Source: Tritrichomonas foetus (Eukaryota > Parabasalia > Tritrichomonadida > Tritrichomonadidae). Taken from it: a stretch of 16,783 nucleotides of DNA. Numbering within the stretch: position 1 is the stretch's first letter; each line of letters starts with the position of its first letter. Shown piece by piece: positions 8,012 to 16,490 of the stretch. The position numbers and the translations under genes are program-made. The notes beneath the pieces are model-generated. The model saw only the letters and a program-made list of their open reading frames with translations. It did not search any database and had not been told where the DNA came from. Where the stretch lies: positions 23,732 to 40,514 of the forward strand of contig MLAK01000992.1 of NCBI GenBank assembly GCA_001839685.1, in the 5' to 3' direction.

Positions 8012-10546
8012 TTAAACTGGAATATCAAAAAAAGGTGGCAACTTGGTTCGAGGAATGAAAGATTGTCTAAAAAAAGCTTTCCTGAAGACACCACCATCTC
8101 CATAAATAAAAAAAAAACTGTCTTCACATGCACCGAGAGATCTCGCACTTGGAAAAAAATGACCAGCAACACTCGAAACGTTTCTTCCACAAACAAAAAA
8201 ATCATGGATCGGTGCTCGTCCTACAGCTGTTGAAAAAAAAAAATTTGCTTTTTCAGCCGCTTTATTTTCCGCAATCATAAAAAAAACACCCTCAATTTGC
8301 TTCACAGTTGCAAATTTATCAAAAAAATTTTGTAAATTATTAATTTTCTCACTGATTTCATTAAAAAAAATTCTAAATTTATTAAAAAGTCGTTCAACTA
8401 AGTCAAAAAAAACTTTTCTGTCAATTGAAGTCATTAATTCATCTTTAAAAAAACGAAATTGTCCAAGCATAAAACAAAGTTCTCTTGCAAAAAAAAAAGA
8501 TGAACTTTCTTCAAGATTGCGATGTAAACCAAAAAAATGTTTATCATCTAAATTCAATTTATTATTATTATTAAAAAAATTGTCATGATCCTGATTTGAT
8601 GTTTCTTCATCACTAAAAAAAAAATCAAAGTTCACTCGTTTATTATTTTCTTGATTAAAAAAATTAAGATCATTTAAACTTTCAATTTCATTCGAATCAA
8701 AAAAAGAATTCTGATTCAATTTTTGACTTTGAGCGCTCTGAAAAAAATTATCTGAGTTGTTTTGGTGATGGTGATTCATTGCAAAAAAAACGATATGGTT
8801 ACTTATGACTGTGCGTCTTTCAACAAAAAAAGCATGACTTGTAACTAGATGCAAAAGACCTGTCATAAAAAAAATTGTTTTGGATGGAGGTGGAGCAAAC
8901 TGGGTATCAAAAAAAGAAGCATCAGAATTACCTATTATGTGAATAAAATTAAAAAAAGATCTATTATTTGGATTCAATTCGCTGAAATCTTCAAAAAAAT
9001 CCGAATATTCAGAACTTTCACTAGTTTTTGGAAAAAAAAAATCGATTTGTCTATTTTTGTCCTTTGGTGGAAACCTAAAAAAATATTTCGAAGTGTTTTT
9101 CTCAAAATTCAGATCATCAAAAAAAAGTTCAGATGATTTTGAATAATCAGGTAAGAATTTAAAAAAAATTCCATCTGCATGTGAATGAATTAAGCGGAAG
9201 TCAAAAAAAATTAAATATAAAGCATCTTTAATTTGACATGTTAAAAAAAAAAATTGATTAGATAAGCTTTTGATTTTGTTATCATGAAAAAAAGACTGTT
9301 TATTACATTGTTCTAAAAGAAGGCCAAAAAAAAAAAGTGTTTTTTGAATACCATAAGAAGAGTCTGATGAAAAAAAATTTCCATTGTGTGAAAGCGATTT
9401 TGAATTATTCTTAAAAAAATCTTCAACCCGACTTTCGAGTTTGGCGAGAGTGTTAAAAAAATTCATTAAAGAAGAAGTCAAAAATGCGGTTTTAGCAAAA
9501 AAATCAACTACCTTTGAAGCGTCATTATTAATATTACTAAAAAAATTATTATTACTATTACTATTATTATTATTACTATTAAAAAAATTATTATTATTAC
9601 TATCATTATTTTTATTTTCTATAAAAAAAAAAGCATCTTTATCTTGATTTGAATTCTCATTATTAAAAAAAAAGTTATTTTTTAAGTTGTTATTTGGATT
9701 GTTGCTAAAAAAAGTATTGCTATTATTTTGAGTATCTTGTTGAGAAGTAAAAAAATTGGGGAAAGTGAAAATTTGGCGAATTTTGCTAAGTTTTTTATCA
9801 ATTTCATCATTGACTTCATTTAAAACTTCATTAAAAAAAACATTTCTTAGTTTTTCTTTGTTTATTTTCTGTGAAAAAAAATGATCAATTAAAATTTTTA
9901 CTGTATCAAAATTGGCAAAAAAATTTTCATTATTTTTGTTACTATTAATATTATTACTAAAAAAATTTGATTGATCCTCATTTTTGGCTGATTTTTTTGA
10001 GTCCTCTTCATTTTTCATTTTTTGATTAATTCTGTTTATTTCAAAAAAAAGATATTTTACTCTGCTATTCAAATCAGTGAATTCAAAAAAAAAATTAGAA
10101 ATCTCTTCATTATTTTTCATTAAATTAAAAAAAATTTCAGAAACTGAATCAGACAAATTATTAATTCTAAAAAAAAAAGCATCAAAACTACTTTTATTAG
10201 TTATACTTTGAAAAAAAATCATATCGTTTATTGAATCTTGCATCTTTTTTTCAAAAAAATCTTTCACATCATTTATTTGATTTTGTAACGATTTAAAAAA
10301 AAATTCAAGAGCCTTAAATTTTTCACAAGCTGTTCCAAAAAAAGACTGGAAATTTTCGATTTGGTTTAAGTCGATCTTAAAAAAATTGTTTTTAAAAAAA
10401 TCGTCAAGGCGAGATTCTATAAAAAAAATTCGAGAATCTTGTTCACGTTGGCGGCTAGCGATAAAAAAAATGACTTCAACAATCTTATCCGTATTTATTG
10501 AAATAAAAAAAATGTCATCCCCAAGTATCTTGGTTGCGAGACTCAT
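8012..10546 (-). CDS. Asn-rich coiled-coil protein with Cys-containing C-terminal module (possibly DUF4795-like), 844 aa
   Basis: A long uninterrupted frame with N-terminal helical, charged segments (about residues 1-250) that read as coiled coil, then Asn-rich low complexity (about 270-345), a second helical part, another Asn-rich stretch, and a final coiled coil leading to a C-terminal module. That module contains STAVGRAPI, CGRNVSSVAGH, PSARSLGACEDS, YGDGGVFRKA and QSFIPRTKLPP. The order of long coiled coil, then a C-x-R-x-V element, then a Gly/Pro-rich tail resembles DUF4795 proteins such as vertebrate QRICH2, a flagellar protein, so a cytoskeletal or flagellar role is possible but inferred. 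FF every 14 residues is comb-made; gaps at slots 9791 and 10001 match places where FF is absent. One off-grid FFKNN near the N-terminus is native. The ATG at 10544-10546 directly abuts a block, and the frame stays open upstream to 10609, so the true start could be hidden. No membrane segment is evident. Confidence 0.75.
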   Translation of the reverse strand: MSLATKILGDDIFFISINTDKIVEVIFFIASRQREQDSRIFFIESRLDDFFKNNFFKIDLNQIENFQSFFGTACEKFKALEFFFKSLQNQINDVKDFFEKKMQDSINDMIFFQSITNKSSFDAFFFRINNLSDSVSEIFFNLMKNNEEISNFFFEFTDLNSRVKYLFFEINRINQKMKNEEDSKKSAKNEDQSNFFSNNINSNKNNENFFANFDTVKILIDHFFSQKINKEKLRNVFFNEVLNEVNDEIDKKLSKIRQIFTFPNFFTSQQDTQNNSNTFFSNNPNNNLKNNFFFNNENSNQDKDAFFFIENKNNDSNNNNFFNSNNNNSNSNNNFFSNINNDASKVVDFFAKTAFLTSSLMNFFNTLAKLESRVEDFFKNNSKSLSHNGNFFSSDSSYGIQKTLFFFGLLLEQCNKQSFFHDNKIKSLSNQFFFLTCQIKDALYLIFFDFRLIHSHADGIFFKFLPDYSKSSELFFDDLNFEKNTSKYFFRFPPKDKNRQIDFFFPKTSESSEYSDFFEDFSELNPNNRSFFNFIHIIGNSDASFFDTQFAPPPSKTIFFMTGLLHLVTSHAFFVERRTVISNHIVFFAMNHHHQNNSDNFFQSAQSQKLNQNSFFDSNEIESLNDLNFFNQENNKRVNFDFFFSDEETSNQDHDNFFNNNNKLNLDDKHFFGLHRNLEESSSFFFARELCFMLGQFRFFKDELMTSIDRKVFFDLVERLFNKFRIFFNEISEKINNLQNFFDKFATVKQIEGVFFMIAENKAAEKANFFFSTAVGRAPIHDFFVCGRNVSSVAGHFFPSARSLGACEDSFFFIYGDGGVFRKAFFRQSFIPRTKLPPFFDIPV
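9526..9612. repeat. ATT/ACT trinucleotide repeat encoding poly-Asn
   Basis: Tandem TTA/TTAC-type triplets on the + strand read as AAT and occasional AGT on the coding minus strand, giving the Asn/Ser run in the coiled-coil protein. Comb blocks at 9539 and 9581 cut through it without changing the frame. Such tracts are common in AT-rich protists and are expected to vary in length. Confidence 0.8.
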
Positions 10547-11034
10547 AAAAAAATTGTTTTCTGAGTAATTGCCAGTGTTATTTCTTCTAAAAAAATTTGA
10601 GGAAAATTATCAAAAACGCTTCATTGAATTAAAAAAAAATTATCGATATAAATAAAATAATGTATTGAATTAAAAAAAAGTTCATTCAAATTCTGATGTT
10701 TAAACCAATGTAAAAAAAAAATGTATGAAGTTTGAATCAGAATTCAATTATTAAATAAAAAAAATTTCGAGTCGCCAAATAATCAGCAAGTGAAGATGAA
10801 AAAAATTTTAGGCAATGAAACTTGAAAGAAATAACTAACCAAAAAAAATTGAAACTCTATAGATTTTTGGTTTTGTGTGAGAAAAAAAAACATTTGTTTT
10901 TTCTAATCAGAGTGTAAGAATATGAAAAAAATATGATTGACATCAGGAGTCAGTATTTATTTATTCAAAAAAAAAGAAGAATCACAATAAAAAACTAAAT
11001 GAGGAATAAAAAAAAAAAAAGAAAAATAGAAAAA

Positions 11035-11090
11035 TGGTTGCTGTGGGGTTAAAAAAAACGCCCTCTCGGACCAGTGCCTTAAACTGGCGC
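11035..11090 (-). pseudogene. Truncated tRNA-Leu(AAG), 3' portion only
   Basis: Read on the minus strand, this matches the intact tRNA-Leu at 13238-13317 from GCGCC through the anticodon arm with AAG, the variable arm, the T arm and the acceptor 3' strand ending GCAACCA. The match covers about 56 nt, seven of which (11051-11057) are overwritten. Upstream of GCGCC the sequence no longer matches: AT replaces AG, the next block hides seven bases, and the following bases do not resemble the D arm or the 5' acceptor strand. The fragment therefore lacks the 5' third and cannot fold into a cloverleaf. It is followed on its own strand by T-rich DNA like that after the intact gene. Confidence 0.8.
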
Positions 11091-11705
11091 ATAAAAAAAG
11101 AACATCTGAAGATTATTCTTGAGCTTGATAAAAAAAAAAAAATGTATTCATATGCTAATCGATTTCAAACTTTTTTAAAAAAATTAATATCTTTCTGCGG
11201 ATCATACTTTTTTGAATAAAAAAAATTGAATTAATTGGGAGTTCATTTATTTCTATAAATAAAAAAAATTTAATTTTTTAACAAAAACAGAATTTCACTA
11301 AAAAAAAAACTATCTCACTTAATACTATTATAATATTTATTATAATATGAATATCTATTTAAAATTAATATCTAAAAGAAGTTCATAAAAAAATAGTCTC
11401 TAAAATTAATTACATAAAAATATATTTTAAAAAAATTCGTTTTGAAACAATCGTCAATCAACAAATCATTAAAAAAATCAACTCAAAAAATATGTCAAAA
11501 AAACAAATCACTAAAAAAATTTGACAAATCACTATACATTCAAATCATCAAAATAAAAAAAGTATCTCTTCTCTCAAAAGCGAATTTTCTATACAAAAAA
11601 AAAAAAAATATTTTCTTAGAAAACTATTCAATATTCTTAAAAAAACAATAATGGAATTTCTCTTAAATATATTCAAAAAAAAAAAAAAGATTCATCAGCC
11701 TTTAT

Positions 11706-11716
11706 TCACTTCATTT
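11706..11716 (+). promoter_or_regulatory. Initiator-like element upstream of the Myb gene
   Basis: The sequence TCACTTCATTT closely fits the parabasalid initiator pattern TCAYTWYTCATTA, which spans the transcription start. It lies about 30 bases before the ATG at 11742, within the short distance typical of trichomonad 5' untranslated regions. It is not touched by a comb block; the next block begins at 11723. Recognition is by motif only. Confidence 0.5.
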
Positions 11717-11741
11717 TTTTATAAAAAAACTTAACAAAAAC

Positions 11742-12773
11742 ATGTTCCAATCTAATCAAGTCAAAAAAAAACCAAACACTAACGCTGCTATGGCAGCAAT
11801 CACTCTAAAAAAATACCAAACACAATTCATGAACTTACAAAACATTCAAAAAAAATTTAATACTATTAACAATTTAAATACTTTAAACAAAAAAAAATTA
11901 AACATTAAAAAGATGAATTTTAAACCTCACTCAAAAAAAACAGAAGAAGAAGATGAACGTTTAAAAGAACTTGTTGAGAAATATGGTGAAAATGCATGGA
12001 TTACAATAGCATCAGAAAAAAAAGGTCGTAATAGTCGTCAATGTCGTGAAAGATGGCTAAAAAAACTTTCCCCAAGTTTAAAGAATGTACCATGGACAAA
12101 AAAAAAAGATGAACTCCTTCTTGAAAAATATCAAGAATTTGGAAAAAAATGGACAAGAATTTGTAAATATATTGAAGGTCGTACAAAAAAAATGTGTAAA
12201 AACAGGTTTTTCATGCTTAAACGTAAAAAAAAAAAGAAATCACATAAACGTCGCAACAACAACTTCAAAAAAAAAATTAACAATAACATTAATAATAACA
12301 ACAACAATAAAAAAAAAATTAATGGTCCAACTTTTGTTCCTCTTATTATTAAAAAAAAAACACCTATCTCTCCTATCTCCCCTATTTCACCAGTTCAACC
12401 ACTTGCAAATATTAATCAACAATTCTCTCAAATTTCAAAAAAATGTCAACAACCTTTCTTCTTCCAAAACAATTGTTCAAAAAAATCTAATTATTCTAAT
12501 TGTTCTACTAATATAACTACAAAAAAAACAACTAATAATTTTAACAATGAAACAAAAGTTCAAAAAAAACAAAAAATTGTTTCAGAAAGAAAAATCGAAG
12601 AAAAAAAAAAAGAACCAATCTTAAAAGAAGAAATCAATTTCGATTTAAAAAAAATGGAAGAGGAAGAAGAAGAAAATTTATTATTCGGAAAAAAAGATCA
12701 TGAAACATTTAATTCAGTTGATTTCTTTGATTCTTGTGAACCTTGTGAACCTTATGAACCATTTTATGAATGA
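11742..12773 (+). CDS. Myb-like two-repeat (R2R3) DNA-binding protein, about 343 aa
   Basis: A probable nuclear transcription factor. A Lys/Asn-rich N-terminus of about 60 residues precedes two Myb repeats. The first shows TEEEDERLKELVEKYG, AWITIA and GRNSRQCRERW. The second shows PWT, DELLLEKYQEFG, KWTRICKYIEGRT and CKNRFFML, where F replaces the last usual Trp. Comb blocks overwrite residues that are normally conserved: the first Trp/Phe of repeat one, a pair before GRNSRQ, the pair after RERWL, the EE of the second repeat and the pair after GRT. Repeat spacing is nonetheless exactly normal, so residues were replaced and not added. After the domain come a Lys-rich basic stretch, poly-Asn, an SPISPISP element and an acidic tail with CEPCEPYEP. 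The apparent TGA at 12771-12773 has its last base in a block, so it may be artificial; the next in-frame stop is TGA at 12783, so at most four residues are affected. Myb proteins are highly expanded in trichomonads. Confidence 0.88.
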   Translation: MFQSNQVKKKPNTNAAMAAITLKKYQTQFMNLQNIQKKFNTINNLNTLNKKKLNIKKMNFKPHSKKTEEEDERLKELVEKYGENAWITIASEKKGRNSRQCRERWLKKLSPSLKNVPWTKKKDELLLEKYQEFGKKWTRICKYIEGRTKKMCKNRFFMLKRKKKKKSHKRRNNNFKKKINNNINNNNNNKKKINGPTFVPLIIKKKTPISPISPISPVQPLANINQQFSQISKKCQQPFFFQNNCSKKSNYSNCSTNITTKKTTNNFNNETKVQKKQKIVSERKIEEKKKEPILKEEINFDLKKMEEEEEENLLFGKKDHETFNSVDFFDSCEPCEPYEPFYE

Positions 12774-13237
12774 AAAAAACTTTGAAATTGATCATTAGAT
12801 TTTTCATACTTTATAAAAAAAAAATAAATCTATCTATCCCTATTTCTATTTATACTAAAAAAACTTTCTTGTTCACTGTTTTCATTTATTTGATCTTTAA
12901 AAAAATCATTCCATTTTTGTTGATGTATATTTTTTATCTTAAAAAAAATTAAGTTCCTGTTGTTTTATCATTTACAACTTTCTTCATTTTTATCGGATCT
13001 TTGATTCTTATTGATCAATAAAAAAAAAAAATGAAAATCGAATGAATGAAACGAATTGCTTTTGAAAAAAAAATTATCTATCTGGAAGATCAATTTTATG
13101 AAAAAGAAAAAAAAAATAAATATATAAAGCAGAAACTTCTGATTGATCATAAAAAAAAAAAAGTTGAAGTTCTTCTTCTTCTTTCGTGACACAAAAAAAT
13201 TTTTTCTCCTGCCCCAAGTTAATTGAGAGGGACAAAA
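12774..13237. other. Intergenic region between Myb gene and tRNA-Leu
   Basis: AT-rich DNA carrying the Myb 3' end and the region upstream of the tRNA. Comb slot 12983 is empty here. The minus-strand open frame that spans parts of this stretch runs straight through the tRNA and is not a gene. Confidence 0.5.
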
Positions 13238-13317
13238 AAAAGTTTGGCCGAGTGGTCCAAGGCGCCAGTTTAAGGCAAAAAAACGAGAGGGCGTGGGTTC
13301 GAACCCCACAGCAACCA
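13238..13317 (+). tRNA. tRNA-Leu (anticodon AAG), two stretches overwritten
   Basis: Clear type II tRNA of about 80 nt. The D arm GCC...GGC is at 13247-13263, the anticodon stem 5' strand CCAGT at 13265-13269, the loop TTAAGGC with anticodon AAG at 13272-13274, the T arm GTGGG-TTCGAAC-CCCAC at 13293-13309, the acceptor 3' strand at 13310-13316 and discriminator A at 13317. Comb blocks hide the first four bases of the acceptor (within 13235-13241) and the 3' anticodon stem with the start of the variable arm (13277-13283). The truncated copy at 11035-11090 shows the second hidden stretch to be ACTGGTC, which restores the ACTGG stem pairing. Pairing with the 3' strand predicts GGTT for the first. 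As written, the molecule could not fold correctly, which is strong evidence that the comb is not native. Confidence 0.92.
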
Positions 13318-13326
13318 TAAAAAAAA

Positions 13327-13333
13327 TTTTTTT
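13327..13333 (+). terminator. Oligo-T Pol III terminator after tRNA-Leu
   Basis: Seven T begin nine bases after the discriminator base, separated from it mainly by a comb block at 13319-13325. Four or more T in the RNA-like strand is the usual Pol III stop. The overwritten bases could have hidden an earlier one. Confidence 0.45.
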
Positions 13334-13359
13334 ATATTTTTTATATTTTTTATATTTTT
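13328..13359. repeat. 9-bp tandem repeat, T6ATA type
   Basis: About three and a half copies of a TTTTTTATA unit, with ATA at 13334, 13343 and 13352. It gives the KYKKYKKYKK string in a spurious minus-strand translation. Simple-sequence DNA downstream of the tRNA. Confidence 0.75.
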
Positions 13360-13876
13360 CAAAAAAATCTGATTGAGTACTTGTTGAATCCTTGTCTTTC
13401 TTAAAAAAATGTACTATTTCACCATGTTTCATCAATTTAAAATTAAAAAAACAACTTTTATATATTATTGAATAACATTCCTTTTCGTCTGCTATTGTAT
13501 TCGTATGAATCATTTTTATTTTACTTTCAAAAAAACTTTCTTAACTGTGTTGAAATTTCGTTATTCTATTAAAAAAAATTGAATGAATAAATTCAGGTTA
13601 AAAAGAAAAAATAAAAAAAAAATATCAAAGTTCGTCACATTAATATTTTTTTATAAAAAAAAAAAAATAAATAAATAAAAGGGAAAAACGAAAAGAAAAA
13701 AAACATTTTCACGAATTTCAACATTCACAAAAATTGATAAAAAAAATGAAACCTTGATTAAATCACTTAGACAAGACTTCAAAAAAAATTATTTTCTTTT
13801 TTCCACGTCATTCAATTTCAATAAAAAAACGAATTTCAGGGGAAGACTTCGCGAAATTGACTTTAAAAAAAATTTT

Positions 13877-16456
13877 TTATCTTGGTGAAACGATTTCTTT
13901 GATATGAAAAAAATCTGTTTTTGCGAAAGTTTTCAGACCTTCGATTAAAAAAAAACCATAAGACACCGGTATCTGTGATAATAAAATATCAAAAAAAAAA
14001 GTATCATCATTCTTCATTATATCCCATACGGTAAAAAAATTGATATAAGCGGTACTCCATGCTGTAAACAACTTAAAAAAATCACTAATCTGTTCAATTT
14101 GTTCTTTTGATAGTCCAAAAAAAAGTTTTGCACCTCTTGTTCGTCTTTGGTAAATGTTATCTTTCGATAGAAGAAATCGCTCAATACTTTTATATTTTGG
14201 AAAAAAAGATAGAGAAAGTCTCAAATTGTTTCCGTTTTCGTCAAAAAAATCGCGTAAAGTGTTAAATTGGCGGGGAGGGGGCACAAAAAAAATAAATGAG
14301 ATGGTTTCTGATGGTGCTGGCGATGTAAAAAAAATCATGTTCTTTTCGGGTTCAATGTCAATGTGAACAAAAAAAGATTCTTCAAGTGTTGTTGGTTTTC
14401 GGTCAATTATAAAAAAAACTCCGGTGGAATCTAAATGACGAGGACTAAGTGTAAAAAAATAGTCAGAACTTAAACTACCATGTGTACCTGTTGAAAAAAA
14501 AATAGATCCTGGTGATTGTGTAGAAATTTTACTTCCAAAAAAAAATGATGCGATATTTTCGAGACCAAGTTTTGGTAAAAAAAAAGGATTGAATTTACAA
14601 TTTGGATTATTGCCTTTATGAAAAAAATGATTGGAAGATGCATTTAATGTGATAATTCCATTAAAAAAATTATCTTCATCGTCATCGATGGAATCTGGCT
14701 CTTCAAAAAAAGAATCCATATCAACTATCTTTGGTGGATTTTTCACAAAAAAATTATTTTCATTTTTAACATCTTCACTTTTAATATTAAAAAAATCGCC
14801 ATTTTCGCCATTTTCTTGATTGTTTGATTGGACTTGAATTGTAATGAGACGGGATCCAGATGGATCATTGGTAAAAAAAGATACAACAGATGCAAAACTG
14901 CATGATGATGGGGTAAAAAAAAAATCAAGGTCATTCAAATCCTCTTCTTCTTTAAAAAAAAAACTGATTTCAGATCGACTGTGAACTAAATTGTTATCAA
15001 AAAAATCGTAATCAGCAGCATCATAGGTGTTTACAGTTGCAAAAAAATTAGCACGCAAGTATGCATCTTCGTTTCCTGTTGAAAAAAAATTAAATAAAAC
15101 ATCGCGAAGTTCCTTTGATATCGAAAAAAAACCAGATTGTGTTGTTGCTTGTGATGCTGTATCATCAAAAAAATTTAATGCAGATCCCACTATATTCAAA
15201 AATGAGCTAAAAAAAAGAGAACTTGATTGAAGATCAAAATCAGCTGCTAGAAAAAAATCACGTGATATCGAGCTGTTGTTTCTTATTGATGGAAAAAAAG
15301 GCACTTCTGAAGAACTTGCAGATTTTGTAAACTTAAAAAAATTTCGTATTGAATCATTTATGGTCAGCGATTTAGAAAAAAAATTATTTATTGGCTTTGG
15401 AAAATCTGATGAATTGTCAAAAAAATCGTGAATTGTGAACAAACCTGGTTTGATATCTTCAAAAAAATTTTCATTATTATTTTCGTGTGTGTCTTCAACT
15501 TTAAAAAAAATACTTTGTTCAATATTTTGTTCGTTTTCGTCTGTAAAAAAATTTTTCGAACCTCTTTTCTTCTTTTTGGAATCCGGAAAAAAACCAATTC
15601 TGCTTGCTCCTGGCGATGGAGGAGGAGTAAAAAAAGGTGTTGGTGGAGGCGAAATTTTGTGGTTAATTTTAAAAAAAAACGGATCATCTTTTGTTCTTTT
15701 AATTCTGGCTTTAAAAAAATTTCTTTTTGGTGTTCCGGGTTGGCTTTTTTCTTTAAAAAAATTTTCTTTTTCTTCTTGTTCTTTCTTTTGTAATTCCATT
15801 TTCTTCTGAATCATAAATTCGATTTCGCTTGTTTTGAGAAAAAAATCGTGCTCTTTTTTCTCCATCGTCAGGGCCTTCCGAAAAAAATCTAACAGTTTAC
15901 GCAACTTTTGTTGAGGAATTCGAAAAAAATTATATGTAGAATATTTATATCGACCATTTATTTGAAAAAAAGTGATTTTTATGAGCTCGTTCAAATAAAC
16001 CGGCTTAAAAAAATTTTCTGCTTTAATCATTCGTTTGGGGACTGACAAAAAAAAAAAAATCGTATCTGGCGGGCATTTCGCCGCTGCTCGAAAAAAATCG
16101 ATAGCTGAAATATAACGATAGAGTTGAAGTGGAAAAAAAATTTTGAACATCTTAATCTGGTTTAACACGTCATTAAAAAAACTCAAATCGAGAGATAAAT
16201 CGTAAAGCGACTGGCCAAAAAAAGACGAATCTGACGACACTGTTTCGGGGATTTCAAGAAAAAAAGAAAACTCTTCATTTGTTACTGTTTTATGCGCAGA
16301 AAAAAAAATCGATTGAGATGGTCTCGACGAGGCTCGGGATGAAAAAAAAGACTTTTTGAAAGGGGTGACACTCTTTTTGACAGGAAAAAAATTCGGTATG
16401 GGAAAACCTGCTACAATTCGAGGACTAAAAAAAAGCGGTTTTTCCCTCCCATTCAT
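13877..16456 (-). CDS. Large hypothetical protein, 859 aa
   Basis: I do not recognise a family. The frame is open from an ATG at 16454-16456 to a TAA at 13877-13879. The N-terminal 200 residues look globular, with segments such as PLQLYRYISAIDFF, RAAAKCPPDTI, LSVPKRM and RIPQQKLRKLLDFFRKALTMEKKEHDF. Then comes a charged helix (about 205-240), a Pro/Lys/Ser-rich stretch with PPPTP and a basic KKKKRGSK that might be a nuclear-localisation-like patch, and a long Ser/Asn/Asp-rich probably disordered middle. The last roughly 110 residues again look globular and helical (KYKSIERFLLSKDNIYQRRT, GLSKEQIEQIS, LFTAWSTAYI, TVWDIMKNDD, LLSQIPVSYG). FF every 14 residues comes from the comb; missing FF at slots 14159, 14831 and 15797 shows native sequence. 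No signal peptide or membrane segment is seen. A TCACT initiator-like site lies just before the start. Confidence 0.75.
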   Translation of the reverse strand: MNGREKPLFFSPRIVAGFPIPNFFPVKKSVTPFKKSFFSSRASSRPSQSIFFSAHKTVTNEEFSFFLEIPETVSSDSSFFGQSLYDLSLDLSFFNDVLNQIKMFKIFFPLQLYRYISAIDFFRAAAKCPPDTIFFFLSVPKRMIKAENFFKPVYLNELIKITFFQINGRYKYSTYNFFRIPQQKLRKLLDFFRKALTMEKKEHDFFLKTSEIEFMIQKKMELQKKEQEEKENFFKEKSQPGTPKRNFFKARIKRTKDDPFFFKINHKISPPPTPFFTPPPSPGASRIGFFPDSKKKKRGSKNFFTDENEQNIEQSIFFKVEDTHENNNENFFEDIKPGLFTIHDFFDNSSDFPKPINNFFSKSLTINDSIRNFFKFTKSASSSEVPFFPSIRNNSSISRDFFLAADFDLQSSSLFFSSFLNIVGSALNFFDDTASQATTQSGFFSISKELRDVLFNFFSTGNEDAYLRANFFATVNTYDAADYDFFDNNLVHSRSEISFFFKEEEDLNDLDFFFTPSSCSFASVVSFFTNDPSGSRLITIQVQSNNQENGENGDFFNIKSEDVKNENNFFVKNPPKIVDMDSFFEEPDSIDDDEDNFFNGIITLNASSNHFFHKGNNPNCKFNPFFLPKLGLENIASFFFGSKISTQSPGSIFFSTGTHGSLSSDYFFTLSPRHLDSTGVFFIIDRKPTTLEESFFVHIDIEPEKNMIFFTSPAPSETISFIFFVPPPRQFNTLRDFFDENGNNLRLSLSFFPKYKSIERFLLSKDNIYQRRTRGAKLFFGLSKEQIEQISDFFKLFTAWSTAYINFFTVWDIMKNDDTFFFDILLSQIPVSYGFFLIEGLKTFAKTDFFHIKEIVSPR

Positions 16457-16460
16457 AAAC

Positions 16461-16466
16461 AGTGAA
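16461..16466 (-). promoter_or_regulatory. Initiator-like TCACT before the 859-aa gene
   Basis: On the minus strand the sequence TTCACTGTTTATG places TCACT a few bases before the ATG at 16456, fitting the trichomonad initiator TCA+1YW pattern and its usual position within about 20 bases of the start codon. It supports this ATG as the true start. Motif-based only. Confidence 0.45.
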
Positions 16467-16490
16467 CGAAAAAAATTGTGAAGATCAAGA

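Larger units (their letters stand above)
10547..11741. other. Divergent intergenic region with tRNA fragment and Myb promoter
   Basis: This stretch separates the minus-strand coiled-coil gene from the plus-strand Myb gene. It contains the truncated tRNA-Leu at 11035-11090 and an initiator-like site at 11706. Otherwise it is AT-rich DNA with comb blocks in every slot except 11345. I see no convincing protein gene; the short plus-strand frames here are Lys-rich mainly because of the comb. Confidence 0.55.
13318..13876. other. Intergenic region between tRNA-Leu and the 859-aa gene
   Basis: AT-rich DNA. A T run at 13327-13333, just past the tRNA, can serve as an RNA polymerase III terminator. 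A short 9-bp repeat follows. The remainder shows comb blocks (slot 13487 empty) and no convincing gene. A minus-strand frame starting at 13513 has fairly mixed composition for about 50 residues before it enters the repeat and the tRNA; I cannot support it as a gene. Confidence 0.5.

Noticed and set aside
11034..11219. Plus-strand 61-aa ORF starting MVAVG
   Set aside because: It is the antisense translation of the truncated tRNA-Leu plus comb blocks.
12968..13513. Minus-strand 181-aa ORF containing MVAVGFEPTPSR
   Set aside because: This is the well-known spurious translation of a tRNA-Leu antisense strand, here at 13238-13317, extended through simple repeats.
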